Shown one piece after another: positions 1 to 9,288 of a DNA stretch of 64,000 bases. The notes below the pieces were generated by a model. The model was not told where the DNA came from. It did not search any database and saw only the letters and a list, made by a program, of their open reading frames with translations. The DNA comes from Erythroxylum novogranatense. Its lineage: Eukaryota; Streptophyta; Magnoliopsida; Malpighiales; Erythroxylaceae. The stretch spans positions 90,280,977 through 90,344,976 of the forward strand of contig CM057226.1 in the NCBI GenBank assembly GCA_029891385.1. Reading direction: 5' to 3'. Position 1 is the first letter of the stretch. Every line of letters starts with the position of its first letter. The position numbers and the translations under genes are program-made.

Positions 1-85
1 CTCTTATGAAGAACTCAAAGGCCAATTCGTTCATATGAGGGGTCAAATTTAGACCAGAAGATGTTTAGTCAAACTAAGATGATGA

Positions 86-126
86 TGACGTCAGCAAGGA
101 ACAAAACTAAGACGAAGATGACGTCA
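86..126. promoter_or_regulatory. TGACGTCA palindromes in LTR J
   Basis: Perfect TGACGTCA copies lie at 86-93 and 119-126. A third is at 4873-4880 and a C-to-T variant at 4895-4902, beyond element A. The octamer is a classic bZIP/TGA-factor site, so the cluster may be part of the LTR's promoter/enhancer. Function is inferred from the motif only. Confidence 0.4.
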
Positions 127-159
127 GCAAAACTAAGACGAAGTCGGTCAAACTAAGAC

Positions 160-164
160 GGAAA
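160..164. repeat. Target-site duplication of element A (left copy)
   Basis: GGAAA here, next to the LTR end at 165, pairs with AGAAA at 4848-4852 after the other LTR. One of five bases differs, which fits an aged 5-bp duplication. Confidence 0.6.
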
Positions 165-1292
165 TGTAAGCGATCTAGAAGGGGGGTTGAATAGATCTTA
201 AAACTCTTTGATAATTTCTACAATAAAATCAGAAGTTAAAACACACAAAAATAATTTTGATAAACTTAATTGAAAAAGTGTAGGGAAGAAGATCAAACAC
301 TGTTTTTATAGAGGTTCGGTGCTAAGACCTACGTCCTCTACCTAAGCTCCCACTTAGGATTTTGCCAATCACTTTATTGCACACTTTGTAGTTGAGTGTG
401 AACTTTTTACAACACCACTTGAATTCCGGCTCAAGCAACCTTTTACACTCGATTTGTCTTCCGGCACAAATCCTACCAATACCGCTTGATTTCCGGCTCA
501 AGCAACCTTTACAGATGATTTGTCTTCCGGCACAAATCCTCCCAACAACACTTGATTTCCGGCTCAAGCTACCTCACACGTGACCTACCACTAGTCACTC
601 AATTTGTAAAAGAAATAGGATAAAGATCTAAGAACAAGTGCTCAATACAAATGTAAACAAAGTAAGAACAATTATGAGCAATTTGGAGCAAGATAAGAGT
701 ATTTTGACTTCTAGAACTTCTCTCCACTCTTCTTCAATCATCCACCCTTTATATAAGAAGAAATATAGCTGTTGGAGCTCTTCTAGCCGTTGCTTGATTA
801 TCTCCATTCCATTTTTATCAAATTGGACCGTTGGAGCTGAATCTGTGTATCAATAAGTCGACTTGTCGAATTCATAAGTCGATTTGTTTCAACCATTTAC
901 GAAAAAATTCATCTCCGCTCTCCAATAAGTCGACTTGTTATATATAAGTCGACTTGTTTACCTCGATAAGTCGACTTGTTTCCTATAAGTCGACTTGTGT
1001 GAATTCATCTTCATATGTAAGTCAACTTGTATTGTGTAAGTCGACTTGTTTAGCCATCTATGATAACATCCGACCAAATTCTCTACAAACCTTATGTTTT
1101 ATGTCATTTTCACTTAGAGGACAACTCCCATCTGATTCTTCAATGATTTGTCACTTACTCATCTTGATTTGCACAATTCTTTTGTTGAATATCAATCCAA
1201 AATACCTGAAACAATTTCTTAACCAATTCTATATATTTTATTATTATCAAAACATAAGTGGAATTAATTTGTCAACCACCATTGGTCCAACA
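165..1292 (-). repeat. Element A 3' LTR
   Basis: 1128 bp bounded by TGTAAGCGATC and CCAACA on the plus strand, so TGTTGG...TTACA on the element strand. It matches 3690-4847 almost throughout. Relative to the other copy it lacks a roughly 24-bp duplication near 4320. It holds a 66-bp-type repeat block around 420-580 and the AAGTCGACTT array at 855-1047. Confidence 0.92.
855..1047. repeat. AAGTCGACTT palindrome array, element A 3' LTR
   Basis: Six perfect copies start at 855, 927, 946, 968, 987 and 1038. Variants lie at 876 (one change) and 1019 (AAGTCAACTT). Copies are usually followed by TGT, and the spacers are short and unrelated. The same array in the partner LTR at 4402-4594 has seven perfect copies. 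Confidence 0.9.
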
Positions 1293-1293
1293 A

Positions 1294-1634
1294 TCTCCCC
1301 CTTTTTGATAATGACAAAATACTTAGAAATTGTTTAAGAAATGAAAACAAGGAAACATTGATCAAGGTTTTAATACCTTGTCATTTTGGTTAGAAGTCTC
1401 CCCCTCAATCATATAAATCACTGAATTTAATAACCTTGAAAAATCAATTAAAATTTTAACAAACTCCCCCTTAATAAAGTAACTAATGAATATCCAATTT
1501 CTCATTTTTCTCCCCCTTTTTGTCATAATCAAAACAGCTAATACAAACCAACAAATATGAAAAATTATCGCAATCAAAATAGAGTAACAGGTCATTAAGC
1601 ACAAATAGTCTCAAATCAAACACACTCCCCCTCA
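1294..1634 (-). promoter_or_regulatory. Element A polypurine tract and upstream PPT-like repeats
   Basis: The tract adjoining the 3' LTR reads AAAAAGGGGGAGA on the minus strand (1294-1306) and would prime plus-strand DNA synthesis. Further G5 purine runs lie at 1397-1407, 1464-1474, 1509-1521 and 1624-1633. Multiplied tracts of this kind are known from Sireviruses. The role of the extra ones here is inferred. Confidence 0.65.
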
Positions 1635-1984
1635 ATCATATGACAGTGACTAAAGGATACCAATTATCAATTTCCAATATTACTCCCATTTTTTGTTATA
1701 ATTAAAAACCAATATGAAAATTGAAAAATAGTCGCAATGCAGTCCATAAAACAGCAAACACAAATAAAGGCAATAGTCATTACATAACAGTCATAAGAAG
1801 TACCACACACTTGAAACAGCATAAGAATCCGTGTAGACATAAGTCAATTTGTTTACCAGACTTGTCACCAATTGGTCGACTTAGACACCCATTAGTCGAT
1901 TTTGTTGTTGTCTCCACTCATATGCCTTGAACTTCCACTATCGATGTATCATGTGCTTGGTGGATTTTCATTCCTTGCTTGTAC
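1635..1984 (-). pseudogene. Element A protease remnant and 3' untranslated region
   Basis: On the minus strand, around 1905-1960, a reading frame shows YIDSGSSRHM followed by SGDN. This is the start of a Copia aspartic protease with its catalytic DSG; the tryptophan that usually precedes it is a TGA stop. About ten residues later the coding similarity ends. The next sequence carries worn AAGTCGACTT-like sites (1838-1895), then AT-rich non-coding DNA up to the polypurine tracts. No integrase or RT is present. Confidence 0.7.
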
Positions 1985-3661
1985 CTACAACCTGAAAAAT
2001 CCTTTCTTCTCATTGGTACCCAAGCCATCTTGGGTCCATTTTGTTAGCCATATAAACCACATTAGGTGGTATTGTGCCTTTAATAACCCAAATTTTCTTA
2101 ACCTTAACACATCTTCTAGTACTCTTGCAGCAATTTCTATGTGACCATCTTTCAAACATCTAGCACATTGAGCGATTTTTCCATCCTTAGTAAATTTGGA
2201 AATTAAAGAACATTCTCTATTATCTGGATCATATCCTAAGCCATGTTTAGAAATAGTATATCTTTGTAAAGACAACAATTCTTCAAACTTAGCATTTCCA
2301 CCAATAATTTACTAACCACATCTGAAAATTCTTTTCGAAGCCTATCAAGTTCACAAATAAGATTTTCTTTTTCAATAAGACATGCAGAATGATCTTCTTT
2401 TGGACTATCTAAATCATCAATCGTTTCATGTAAGACACTATTTTCAGCAACCAATTCACGTATCTTCTTTCTTAATTTTTTGTTAATCTCAATGGCTTCT
2501 TCAAAATCAATTTGCAAAGCATTAAAAGACTCTATAAGATCTTGATCAAAAAATGTTACCTCATCTTCATCATCACTTGTTGAGGAGCTATTGGCCATAA
2601 GCGCTAGGTTGTTTTCATCATCGCTTTGGTATGCTTCCTCATCATCACTCCAAGTTGCCACCAGGCTGGTTTTCCTTTTTCCTTTGTCGTATTTGTCATT
2701 TTTCTGAATAGACGAAGAGCTTTTGCATTCTCTAGCGATGTGACCTCTTTTTCCGCACTTCCAGCATTCTTCATTGTTCTTTTTTTCTTCATAGCCTTTA
2801 TTTCTCTTTTCCGTGGTGTACCTTTTCCTATCCTCAATTTCTCCACCACGTAATTCTTTTCTTCTGTTTTTTAGAAGTCCTTTGAACTTTCTCAGATTTC
2901 GAGCATATATCGCTACTTCTTCATCATCTTCTTCTTGATCTATTTCTTCATCACTCTCATCAAAAGAAGAAACGTTAGCTTTTAAAGCAATCGACTTTTG
3001 TGGCTTACCTCTTCCTCCTCTCGATTTGAGAATAATCTCATAGTTGATGAGTGATCCCACCAAAGCGTTGAATTCCAGATGGTTGAGATCCTTTGATTCC
3101 ATAATTGCGGTGATTTGAGAATCCCATTCCTTCGGCAGTGAACAAAGAATCTTCTTCACCTTCTCGCTATCCGTCATATGCTTCCCAAGGTTGCCTAATT
3201 CATTTATGATTTCTGCAAAATGGTCAAGCATTGTAGAAATTGACTCACCTTCCCTCATGACAAACATCTCGTAGTCGTGGAGAAGCATGTTGATTTTTGT
3301 CTCCCGGACTTGATTTGTCCCTTCATGAGTAACTCGAAGTCTCTCCTACATTTCCTTGGCGCTGGTACACGAGTTAACTCGGTTTCTTTCCTCGACTGTG
3401 AGAGCGCAATAGATTAGCTTCATCGCTTCAGCGTTGATGTAGGCTTGTCTCCAGTCATTGTCATCGTATTCCAATTCGTTTTAACTCACCATTTTCTTTT
3501 AACGGTGGTTGTGGATGTAAGATAATTATCTTCCAATATTCCACTCCTTCGCTTATGATGTGGTACTTCATAGGATTTTTCCACGAAGAATAATTAGTAC
3601 CATTAAATAAAGGAGGGCGATAATTTGTGTTACCTTCTTCCGCTAGTTTATTGTGTGCCAT
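1985..3661 (-). pseudogene. Element A gag (DUF4219/UBN2-type) with CCHC knuckle
   Basis: Gag forms the virus-like particle that packages element RNA. The start is placed at the ATG at 3661, matching the start in element B; an earlier ATG at 3688 lies in the PBS and is not credible. The N-terminus has PPLFNGTNYSSWK, typical of Copia gag. A frameshift falls near 3480, then a 350-residue frame (2236-3288) runs through the capsid-like region, a CCHC zinc knuckle (CWKCGKRGHIARECK, about 2719-2765) and an acidic serine-rich, coiled-coil tail. A second frameshift near 2280 leads into the tail (MLSLQRYTISKHGLGYDP), which resembles the region before protease in full Copia elements. The copy is broken but still recognisable along its whole length. 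Confidence 0.85.
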
Positions 3662-3676
3662 CCCTGGATACTTCTG

Positions 3677-3687
3677 CTCTGATACCA
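3677..3687 (-). other. Element A primer-binding site
   Basis: On the minus strand this reads TGGTATCAGAG, complementary to the 3' end of initiator tRNA-Met, two bases inside the 5' LTR end. It fixes the element's orientation. Confidence 0.92.
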
Positions 3688-3689
3688 AT

Positions 3690-4847
3690 TGTAAGCGATC
3701 TAGAAGGGGGGGTTGAATAGATCTTAAAACTCTTTGATAATTTCTACAATAAAATCATAAGTTAAAACACACAAAAACAATTTTGATAAACTTAATTGAA
3801 AAAGTGTAGGGAAGAAGATCAAACACTGTTTTTATAGAGGTTCGGTGCTAAGACCTACGTCCTCTACCTAAGCTCCCACTTAGGATTTTGCCAATCACTT
3901 TATTGCACACTTTGTAGTTGAGTGTGAATTTTTTACAACACCACTTGAATTCCGGCTCAAGAAACCTTTTACACTCGATTTGTCTTCCGGCACAAATCCT
4001 ACCAATCTCGCTTGATTTCTGCTTTCAAGCAACCTTCTGATGATTTGTCTTCCAAGCACAAATCCTCCCAACAACACTTGATTTTCGACTCAAGCTACCT
4101 CACACGTGACCTACCACTAGTCACTCAATTTGTAAAAGAAATAGGATAAAGATCTAAGAACAAGTGCTCAATACAAATGTAAACAAAGTAAGAACAATTA
4201 TGAGCAATTTGGAGCAAGATAAGAGTATTTTGACTTCTAGAACTTCTCTCCACTCTTCTTCAATCATCCACCCTTTATATAAGAAGAAATATAGCTGTTG
4301 GAGCTCTTCTAGCCGTTGTTTGATTTGTTATAGCCGTTGCTTGATTATCTCCATTCCATTTTTATCAAATTGGACCGTTGGAGCTGAATCTGTGTATCAA
4401 TAAGTCGACTTGTCGAATTCATAAGTCGACTTGTTTCAACCATTTACGAAAAACTTCATCTCCGCTCTCCAATAAGTCGACTTGTTATATATAAGTCGAC
4501 TTGTTTACCTCGATAAGTCGACTTGTTTCCTATAAGTCGACTTGTGTGAATTCATCTTCATATGTAAGTCAACTTGTATTGTGTAAGTCGACTTGTTTAG
4601 CCATCTATGATAACATCCGACCAAATTCTCTACAAACCTTATGTTTTATGTCATTTTCACTTAGAGGACAACTCCCATCTGATTCTTCAATGATTTGTCA
4701 CTTACTCATCTTGATTTGCACAATTCTTTTGTTGAATATCAATCCAAAATACCTGAAACAATTTCTTAACCAATTCTATACATTTTATTATTATCATATT
4801 ATCAAAACATAAGTGGAATTAATTTGTCAACCACCATTGGTCCAACA
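3690..4847 (-). repeat. Element A 5' LTR
   Basis: 1158 bp, with the same ends as 165-1292. It carries a short direct duplication at about 4310-4345 (a TAGCCGTTG unit twice) that is absent from the 3' LTR, and small indels in the repeat block near 4010-4070. The AAGTCGACTT array is at 4402-4594, with seven perfect copies plus AAGTCAACTT. Confidence 0.92.
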
Positions 4848-4852
4848 AGAAA

Positions 4853-5483
4853 AAGTCAAACTAAGATGATGATGACGTCATACTAAGACGAAGATGATGT
4901 CAGCAAAACTAAGACGAAGTGGGTCAAACTAAGACGGAAAAAGTCAAACTAAGACGATAGGGTGAACAGTAACTTCGTCTGACTTTTACTCCAGAATGTC
5001 TCCACTTATAAGACGCATAACTTATCACTCAGATGTTCAAAATTTACAAAATTTATACCGTTGGAAAGATGAAAGAAATATCTACAACTTTCCAGAAGGA
5101 AATGTTGCCAAAATATATCTTTGTCAATCCCAAAATTGCCCCTAAATTCAGAAGAGAAAACTTTCATTCCTACACCAACACTACACCCTATTCTTCACTT
5201 CATGGCAATATTTGAGACTCTTAAACACAGAATTGAAATTCGATGTCTTCTTACAAAATTTAGCCATCTATCTCTATTTTAATCCAAATTAAGAATCATC
5301 TCGTTTGAATTACTAGAGAAAACGTTGTGGCTAAAAGACTGAAGCATATTCAGTGAACATTTTTCAGATCACTACCAATCTTGTCTCTAAATCTTTCCTT
5401 ATCACAACTCACATCAAGATCACTCTTTCTACTCCTTATTTTCAATAAAATCACATGTAATATCAATTATACCTGGAAGTTTT
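4853..5483 (-). mobile_element. Gypsy element J, LTR piece 2
   Basis: This sequence between elements A and B continues the CAAACTAAGACG/TGACGTCA repeats of 61-164, then becomes unique. It contains phrases such as TACCGTTGGAAAG, similar in style to the long LTR of element C. A short ORF at 5033-5215 has no recognisable domain. The last five bases, GTTTT (5479-5483), are the left target duplication of element B. Confidence 0.6.
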
Positions 5484-5731
5484 TGTTGGACCAATGGTGG
5501 TTGACAAATTAAATCCCACTTATGTTTTGATAATAATAAAATGTATAGAATTGGTTAAGAAATTGTTTCAGGTATTTTGGGATTGATATTCAATAAAAGA
5601 ATTGTGCAAATCAAGATGGGAAAGTGACTAATCATTGAAGAATCAAGACGGAAGTTTCCTTATAAGTGAAAGAGGCATTAATAATGAGGATTATAGAAGA
5701 TTTGGATGGATATTACTGTTGAAGCCAACAT

Positions 5732-5924
5732 AAGTCGACTTGCACATCATAAATCGACTTATACATCAAGATCCGAACAGCATAAGTCAACTAGAACAGC
5801 ATAAGTTGACTTATCGAAGACACAAGTCGACTTACACAACATAAGTCGACTTATTGAAGAGCGAAGATGAAATTTTACGTAAATCGTTGAGACAAGTCGA
5901 CTTATACACTCGACAAGTCGACTT
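5732..5924. repeat. AAGTCGACTT palindrome array, element B 5' LTR
   Basis: Perfect copies start at 5732, 5824, 5843, 5894 and 5915, often extended to TAAGTCGACTTAT. Worn copies lie between them, including AAGTTGACTT at 5803-5812. The array sits in the upstream half of the LTR, where enhancer elements are usual. The matching array in the 3' LTR is at about 51285-51473. Confidence 0.9.
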
Positions 5925-6230
5925 ATGAGTACAGCAAACAGACTCCAACGGTTCAATTAGCTACAAATGGAAAGGAGGATATTAAGGAATGGTCATATCA
6001 ATTATACAACGGCTAGAATGGATTCCAACAGCTATTTTCTTCAAATATAAAGAGTGGATGATTGATGAAGAGTGCATGGATGCTCTATAAGTGAAAATAC
6101 TCTTCTATTGCTCCAAAATTGCTCATTATTGTTCTTATCTTGTTACATCATTGTATTAAGCTTTGTTCTTCAAATCTTTATCTTATTTCTCTTACAATTT
6201 GAGTGACTAGTGACAGGTCACGTGTGAGGT

Positions 6231-6410
6231 AGCTTAAGCCAGAAATCAAGTGGTGTTGGTAGGATTTGTGCCGGAAGATAAATCATTTGTAAAGGTAGCT
6301 TGAGCCGGAAATCAAGTAGTGTTGGTAGGATTTGTGCCGGAAGACAAATCAAGTGTAAAGATAGCTTGAGCCAGAAATCAAACGGTATTGTAAGAGTTCA
6401 CACTGAACTA
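6231..6410 (+). repeat. 66-bp tandem repeat in element B LTR
   Basis: Units begin at 6231, 6297 and 6363 with AGCTTGAGCC-type sequence. Each full unit contains GGATTTGTGCCGGAAGA, and the third is partial. Counterparts lie at about 51777-51950 and, in reverse, in both element A LTRs. The position near the LTR's 3' part suggests R/U5. Confidence 0.8.
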
Positions 6411-6635
6411 CAAAGTGTGTAATAAAGTGGTTTGCAAAATCCTAAGTGAGAGCTTAGGTAGAGGACGTAGGTCTTAGCACTAAACCTCTATACAAACAGT
6501 GTTTGCTTTTCTTCCCTACTCTTTTCACTTAAATTTGTTTAAATTGTTTTTGTGTGAATTAACTTCTGATTTTATTGTAGAAAATTTCAAAAAGCTTAAA
6601 GATCTATTCAACCCCCCTTCTAGATCACTTACAAT

Positions 6636-6646
6636 TGGTATCAGAG
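6636..6646 (+). other. Element B primer-binding site
   Basis: TGGTATCAGAG, complementary to initiator tRNA-Met, two bases after the LTR end at 6633. Confidence 0.93.
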
Positions 6647-6661
6647 TAGAAGTATCCAGGG

Positions 6662-8155
6662 ATGACACACAATAACCTAGCGGAAGAAGGTAACACAAAC
6701 AATCGCCCTCCTTTGTTTAATAGTACTTACTACTCTTCTCGAAAAAATCCTATGAAGTATCATATTATAAGCGAAGGAGTTGAGTATTGGAAGATCATCA
6801 TCTTCGGTCCACAAGCACCTTTGAAAGAAAATGGTGAGTTAAAAACGGAGCTGGAATACGACGACAATGATTGGAGGCAAGCCTACATCAACGCGAAAGC
6901 TATGAAGTTGATATATTGCGCTCTCACGGTTGAGGAAAGAAACCAAGTTAATTCTTGTACCAGCGCCAAGGAAATGTGGGAAAGATTTCGCATCACCCAT
7001 GAAGGAACCAATCAAGTTCGAGAGACAAAGATTAACATGCTTCTCCATGACTATGAAATGTTTGTCATGAAGGAAGGTGAGTCTATTTCCACTATGCTTG
7101 ATCATTTTGCAGAAATCATAAATGAATTAGGCAACCTTGGAAAGCATATGACGGATAGCGAGAAGGTGAAAAAGATTCTTCGCTCACTACCTAAAGAATG
7201 GGACTCTTAAGTCACCGCGATCATGGAGTCTAAGGATCTCAATCATTTGGAATTCAACGCCTTGGTGGGATCTCTCATAAACTATGAGATCATTCTCAAA
7301 TCAAGAGGAGGAAGAGGTAAGTGACAAAATTCAATTGCTTTTAAAGCTAACACTTCTTTTGTGGATGAAAGCGATAAAAAATTAGATGAGGAGGAAGAAG
7401 ATGAAGAGCTAGCAATGTATGCTAGAAACTTGAGAAAATTCAAGGGACTACTCAAAAATAGGAAGAGAGAATTACGTGGCGAAGGAAATGACAAGTATGA
7501 CAAAGGGAAAAAGAAAGCTAGCCTAGTAGCCACTTGGAGTGATGATGAGAAAGCATACCAAAGCAATGATGAAAACAACTTAGCTTTCATGGCTAATAGC
7601 TCCTCAACAAGTGATGACGAAGATGAGGTAACTTTCATTGATCAAGATCTTATAGATTCTTTTAATGCTTTACAAATCAATTTTGAAGAAGCTATTGAAA
7701 TCAACAAGAAATTGAGAAAGAAAATAAGAGAGCTAGTTGCTGAAAATAGTGTCTTGCATGAGACTATTGATGATTTAGATTGCACTAAGGAAGATCACTC
7801 TACATGCCTTGTTGAAAAAGAAAATCTTACTTGTGAGCTTGATAGACTTATAAAGGAATTTTCTTATGTGGTTGAAATTTTTTTTGGTGGGAATGAAAAG
7901 TTTGAAAAGATGTTATCTTTACAAAGATATTCAATTTCTAAACATGGTTTAGGATATGATCCTTTTCATAGAGATTATTCCTTGATTTATAAATTCACTA
8001 AAGACGAAAAAGTTGCTCAATGTGCTAGATGCTTGAAAGATGGTCATATAGAAATTACATGTAAAAGTATTAGGAGATGTATCAATGTTAAGAAAATTTG
8101 GATGATTAAAGGTACAACACCTCCTAATGTGTTTTATATGACTAACCAAAATTGA
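6662..8155 (+). pseudogene. Element B gag, CCHC knuckle deleted
   Basis: Starts at the ATG at 6662, 15 bases past the PBS. The first 182 residues show the Copia gag N-terminus (PPLFNSTYYSSRK) and the UBN2-like capsid region ending in SLPKEWDS, where a TAA at 7208 interrupts the frame. A TGA follows at about 7322. The second half (from 7361) has the acidic, coiled-coil tail. Compared with A, about 48 codons that include the whole CCHC zinc knuckle are missing between RELRGE and NDKYDKG (near 7484), without disturbing the frame. This protein would lack the usual RNA-binding knuckle even if the stops were absent. The end of the frame matches the pre-protease segment of A. Confidence 0.85.
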
Positions 8156-8275
8156 CCCAAGATGGCTTGGGTACCAATGAGAAGAAAGAATGTTTCAGTT
8201 GTAGGTACAAGCAAGGAATGAAAATCCACCAAGCACATGGTACATTGATAGTGGATGTCGACTAATTGGTGACAA
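8156..8275 (+). pseudogene. Element B protease remnant
   Basis: Shortly after the gag frame a shifted frame reads WYIDSGC, then GDKS, which is the beginning of a Copia aspartic protease with the catalytic DSG. Coding similarity stops within about a dozen residues, at the same place as in A, and palindrome repeats begin. The DSG segment may be a relic kept by chance. Confidence 0.7.
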
Positions 8276-8285
8276 GTCTGCTAAC

Positions 8286-8435
8286 AAGTCGACTTGTGTG
8301 GGTCAATAAGTCGACCTATGATGTACACATCACTATGGAAATGAAGAAATTTTAGGATAAGTCGACTTATAAAAATCGACAAGTCTACTTATAAGGGTCG
8401 ATAAGTCGACTTATGGAGGTAAAACAAGTCGACTT
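8286..8435. repeat. AAGTCGACTT palindrome array after element B gag
   Basis: Perfect copies at 8286, 8359, 8403 and 8426, with one-base variants at 8308 (AAGTCGACCT) and 8381 (AAGTCTACTT). The array begins exactly where protease similarity ends, in the position pol would occupy. Element A shows only worn traces here. Confidence 0.88.
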
Positions 8436-9049
8436 ATGTTTACACGGGTTCCATTGTTGGATTGTTATGTTATGTAATGACTTTGCATTTTCTTTGTGTT
8501 TGCTTATGAACTGCTAGTCGAATATAAGTTATCTGAGTCTTCTTTAAAAATTCTCTTTTTTCCAAAATCTCTGAAAACATATTCCCTTCTACTTTTGAGA
8601 TTTATTCATGATGATGTTTCTCCACCATGATCGTTTTTGTATCTAGCCAAGACCAACATTTCATATTATTTGTATTTGCTTGCTACTTGAGACTATTTGT
8701 GTTTGATGACTTGCTTCTCTACTTCATGTGATTGCGATAATTCATCTATTGTTGGTTTGTATTAGTTGTTTTGATTATGACAAAAAGGGGGAAAAATGAG
8801 AAATTGGATATTCTTTATTTACTTAATTAAGGGGGAGTATGTGATAATTGTCTTTAATTTAAGTCTACCATGATTTCAAGTTACTTTTATGAATTTGATC
8901 TTACAAGGTTATTAAATTCAATGATTTATATGATTGAGGGGGAGACTTCTAACCAAAATGACAAGGTATAAAAACCTTGATCAATGTTTCTTTGTTTTCA
9001 TTTCTTAAACAATTTCTAAGTGTTTTGTCATTATAAAAAAGTGGGAGAT
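8436..9049 (+). promoter_or_regulatory. Element B 3' untranslated region with several polypurine tracts
   Basis: There is no ORF of note. Purine tracts lie at 8782-8796 (AAAAAGGGGGAAAAA), about 8828-8837, 8936-8945 and, adjoining the 3' LTR, AAAAAAGTGGGAGAT at 9034-9048. The last is the primer for plus-strand synthesis; the others parallel the tracts in A. Confidence 0.65.
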
Positions 9050-9288
9050 TGTTGGACCAATGGTGGTTGACAAATTAAATCCCACTTATGTTTTGATAAT
9101 AATAAAATGTATAGAATTGGTTAAGAAATTGTTTCAGGTATTTTGGGATTCATATTCAATAAAAGAATTGTGCAAATCAAGATGGGCAAGTGACTAATCA
9201 TTGAAGAATCAAGACAGAAGTTTCCTTATAAGTGAAAGAGGCATTAATAATGAGGATTATAGAAGATTTGGATGGATATTACCGTTGA
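9050..9288 (+). repeat. Element B 3' LTR, part 1
   Basis: The first 239 bp of the 3' LTR, matching 5484-5722. It stops at GTTGA (9284-9288), the left target duplication of element C. The rest resumes at 51268. Confidence 0.95.

Larger units (their letters stand above)
1..164 (-). mobile_element. Gypsy element J, LTR piece 1 (left)
   Basis: This is the leftmost visible part of an LTR that continues past the window edge. The same sequence style, with repeated units built around CAAACTAAGACG and TGACGTCA, resumes at 4853 on the other side of element A. The LTR start is seen on the minus strand at 52352 (TGTAACATCCC). No coding sequence is visible. Assignment to the same LTR as the two other pieces is inferred from nesting and from the shared repeats. 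Confidence 0.6.
165..4847 (-). mobile_element. Copia element A, gag-only, non-autonomous
   Basis: This complete minus-strand LTR element of 4683 bp has a 5' LTR at 3690-4847, a tRNA-Met-type PBS at 3677-3687, a gag reading frame, a polypurine tract at 1294-1306 and a 3' LTR at 165-1292. The internal region is only 2.4 kb. It codes for gag and then the first residues of an aspartic protease (the DSG region) before pol ends. Integrase, RT and RNase H are absent. Element B has the same architecture and breakpoint, so this is a family-level deletion and not damage to one copy. The element class resembles the gag-only terminal-repeat retrotransposons described in plants. Lineage is not certain; the long gag with an acidic coiled-coil tail and several polypurine tracts would suit a Sirevirus-related parent. 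Confidence 0.85.
5484..6633 (+). repeat. Element B 5' LTR
   Basis: 1150 bp from TGTTGGACC to TTACA. It matches element A's LTRs in reverse orientation, and the rejoined 3' LTR is 1151 bp. Contents in order: AT-rich start, AAGTCGACTT array, a region near 6040-6130 that may hold the promoter, and the 66-bp tandem units. Confidence 0.93.

Noticed and set aside
392..583. Short ORFs in LTR repeat blocks of A and B (322-567, 392-583, 51779-51967)
   Set aside because: They are translations of the 66-bp LTR tandem units, appear on both strands and have no coding context.
855..1047. AAGTCGACTT arrays as cloning-site or vector contamination (SalI GTCGAC)
   Set aside because: Sites are embedded in LTRs of several elements, with independent flanks and natural decay variants.
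3661..3688. Gag start at ATG 3688 (MVSEQKYPG) in element A
   Set aside because: It overlaps the primer-binding site. The next ATG at 3661 matches the gag start of element B at 6662.
6636..6646. tRNA-Met gene
   Set aside because: Only the short complement of the tRNA 3' end is present, as expected for a primer-binding site.
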